Part shown: positions 6,650 to 7,546 of the stretch, piece after piece
Layout of the letters: the number at the start of each line of letters is the position of its first letter
How positions within the stretch are numbered: the stretch's first letter is position 1
Source of the DNA: Chloroflexota bacterium
GTDB taxonomy: Bacteria; Chloroflexota; Limnocylindria; Limnocylindrales; CSP1-4
DNA length: 7,546 bases
Reading direction: 5' to 3'
NCBI GenBank assembly: GCA_021786915.1
Contig: JAJYMP010000132.1
Location: 1 to 7,546, forward strand
Notes under the pieces: generated by a model
What the model was told of the DNA's origin: nothing
Database searches by the model: none
The model's input: only the letters and a program-made list of their open reading frames with translations
Translations under genes and position numbers: made by a program

Positions 6650-6676
6650 CGGTCAGGCGTATACCACGCCTGACCG
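6650..6676. promoter_or_regulatory. Perfect 11-bp inverted repeat in the ftsZ leader (possible operator)
   Basis: CGGTCAGGCGT (6650-6660) and ACGCCTGACCG (6666-6676) are exact reverse complements around the 5-nt centre ATACC. No T-run follows on either side, so an intrinsic terminator is unlikely. The right arm contains CTGACC, a fair -35-like hexamer for the TATACT box downstream, and TATACC spans the arm/loop junction. A binding site for a dimeric repressor or activator of ftsZ transcription is the favoured reading; an RNA hairpin is possible if transcripts from ftsA/yjbQ read through. No regulator can be named. Confidence 0.5.
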
Positions 6677-6700
6677 CAACCATTGCCGCGCGCGTATACT
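6670..6700 (+). promoter_or_regulatory. Probable ftsZ promoter
   Basis: TATACT at 6695-6700 matches the sigma-70-type -10 consensus in five of six positions and stands out in such GC-rich DNA. CTGACC at 6670-6675 (four of six to TTGACA) would be the -35, with a 19-nt spacer, slightly long. Transcription would start near 6707, leaving a leader of roughly 110 nt before ftsZ. In the remainder of the 269-nt gap I see only a second weak -10-like TAGGGT (6757-6762) and short imperfect repeats (CCAGACGC at 6703-6710 and 6777-6784; AGCCTTCGC at 6734-6742 and 6786-6794). Confidence 0.4.
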
Positions 6701-6802
6701 CCCCAGACGCCCAGCCATACCCGTCGCGGGCCGAGCCTTCGCACGGTGCCACAGGGTAGGGTCCGAAACCGACACTCCAGACGCCAGCCTTCGCTCGAAG
6801 CC

Positions 6803-6807
6803 GGGAG
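6803..6807 (+). promoter_or_regulatory. Shine-Dalgarno site for ftsZ
   Basis: GGGAG lies 7 nt before the ATG at 6815 and is the only well-placed purine-rich stretch, which supports that start. Confidence 0.75.
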
Positions 6808-6814
6808 AGCCCTG

Positions 6815-7546
6815 ATGCCGCTGCGATCCGATTCCGAGAACTTCGCGCTCATCCGCGTCGTCGGCGTCGGCGGGGGCGGCAGCAACGCCGTCAACCGCAT
6901 GATCCGGGCCGAGATGATGGGCGTGGAGTTCATCGCCTGCAACACCGACGCGCAGGCCCTGCTGCAGTCGGACGCCCCGCACAAGATCCGCATCGGCGAC
7001 AAGATCACGCGGGGCCTCGGCGCGGGCGGCGACGCCACGATCGGCCAGCGCGCCGCCGAGGAGGACCGCGACAAGATCGCGGACGCGATCGCGGACTCGG
7101 ACATGGTGTTCATCACCGCGGGCCTGGGCGGCGGCACCGGCTCGGGCGCGGCCCCGGTCGTGGCCGAGATCGCCAAGGAGCAGGGCGCGCTGACCATCGG
7201 CGTCGTCACCAAGCCGTTCAGCTTCGAGGGCCAGCGGCGCAAGCTCGTCGCCGAGAAGGCCGCCGAGGAGCTCAAGGCGAAGGTCGACACGCTGATCACG
7301 ATCCCGAACGACCGGCTGCGCGACGTGGTCCAGAAGAACACCTCGATCGTCGACGCCTTCCGTGTGGTGGACGACGTGCTCCGCCAGGGCGTCGCCGGGA
7401 TCAGCGACATCATCACGGTCCCCGGCCTCATCAACCTCGACTTCGCGGACGTCCGCACGATCATGAAGGACGCGGGTTCCGCGCTGATGGGGATCGGCCG
7501 CGCGGCCGGCGACAACCGCGCGCTCGAGGCCGCCCGCCAGGCGGTC
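6815..7546 (+). CDS. ftsZ: Cell division protein FtsZ (partial, runs off the right edge)
   Basis: FtsZ is the tubulin-like GTPase that polymerises into the Z-ring. The first 244 residues are present and open to the last base. The N-terminal extension is only about 12 residues before [17 protein letters not shown] (13-29), the first nucleotide loop. [11 protein letters not shown] follows, then the tubulin signature [12 protein letters not shown] (103-114), with GGGTGSG at 105-111 binding the GTP phosphates. TKPFSFEG and [10 protein letters not shown] are standard, and the T7 synergy loop NLDFADV (207-213) supplies D209 and D212, which complete GTP hydrolysis in the neighbouring subunit. All catalytic residues visible are intact. 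The C-terminal half of the GTPase domain, the linker and the FtsA-binding tail lie outside the window. The gene has a 269-nt upstream gap with its own likely promoter and an inverted repeat, so it can probably be expressed apart from ftsA. Confidence 0.97.
   Translation, partial: MPLRSDSENFALIRVVGVGGGGSNAVNRMIRAEMMGVEFIACNTDAQALLQSDAPHKIRIGDKITRGLGAGGDATIGQRAAEEDRDKIADAIADSDMVFITAGLGGGTGSGAAPVVAEIAKEQGALTIGVVTKPFSFEGQRRKLVAEKAAEELKAKVDTLITIPNDRLRDVVQKNTSIVDAFRVVDDVLRQGVAGISDIITVPGLINLDFADVRTIMKDAGSALMGIGRAAGDNRALEAARQAV

Noticed and set aside
6650..6676. Intrinsic terminator after yjbQ
   Set aside because: The hairpin is perfect, but no run of T follows on either strand, so an operator is more likely.
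6427..7515. Antisense open frame over yjbQ, the gap and ftsZ (362 codons)
   Set aside because: It crosses two conserved genes and the regulatory gap, and is Ser/Arg/Pro-rich like other shadows here.

Overview
The window is a stretch of a division and cell wall (dcw) gene cluster, all on the + strand, from a very GC-rich bacterium. Layout: 3' end of a probable ftsW, murG, murB, ddl, ftsQ, a small basic membrane protein gene (sbp), ftsA, a YjbQ/UPF0047-family gene, and the first 244 codons of ftsZ, which runs off the right edge. No mobile element, CRISPR array, tRNA or rRNA gene was seen. Coding density is high. The only sizeable gaps are 52 nt (murG-murB), 121 nt (ftsQ-sbp), 50 nt (sbp-ftsA) and 269 nt (yjbQ-ftsZ).

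Organism (inference): base composition is strongly GC-rich, with G or C in most third codon positions. The cluster has both FtsA and Sbp. Most Actinobacteria lack FtsA, while Firmicutes with this gene set are rarely so GC-rich. A high-GC Chloroflexota lineage, for example a Limnocylindria-like group, fits best, but this rests on gene content and general likeness, not on a search.

How the genes work together: FtsW (lipid II polymerase of the divisome), MurG (last cytoplasmic step to lipid II), MurB (second enzymatic step to UDP-MurNAc) and Ddl (D-Ala-D-Ala for the peptide stem) supply and polymerise septal peptidoglycan. FtsQ, FtsA and FtsZ build the division machine, and Sbp is a conserved membrane protein of unknown role that sits next to ftsA in many Gram-positive clusters. 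The order murG-murB-ftsQ-(sbp)-ftsA-ftsZ resembles Bacillus subtilis (murG-murB-divIB-ylxW-ylxX-sbp-ftsA-ftsZ), with ddl added, ylxW/ylxX absent, and a yjbQ-like gene inserted between ftsA and ftsZ. murB-ddl-ftsQ is tightly coupled (2-nt gap, then an ATGA overlap).

Most unusual parts: the yjbQ-like gene between ftsA and ftsZ; a perfect 11-bp inverted repeat followed by a TATACT box in the 269-nt ftsZ leader, which looks like an operator and promoter; a Pro/Lys/Thr-rich C-terminal tail on FtsQ whose coding repeats continue past its stop codon; and a long out-of-frame ftsW/murG overlap. Otherwise this is core, well-conserved biology, and I see no evidence of a new defence or mobile system.
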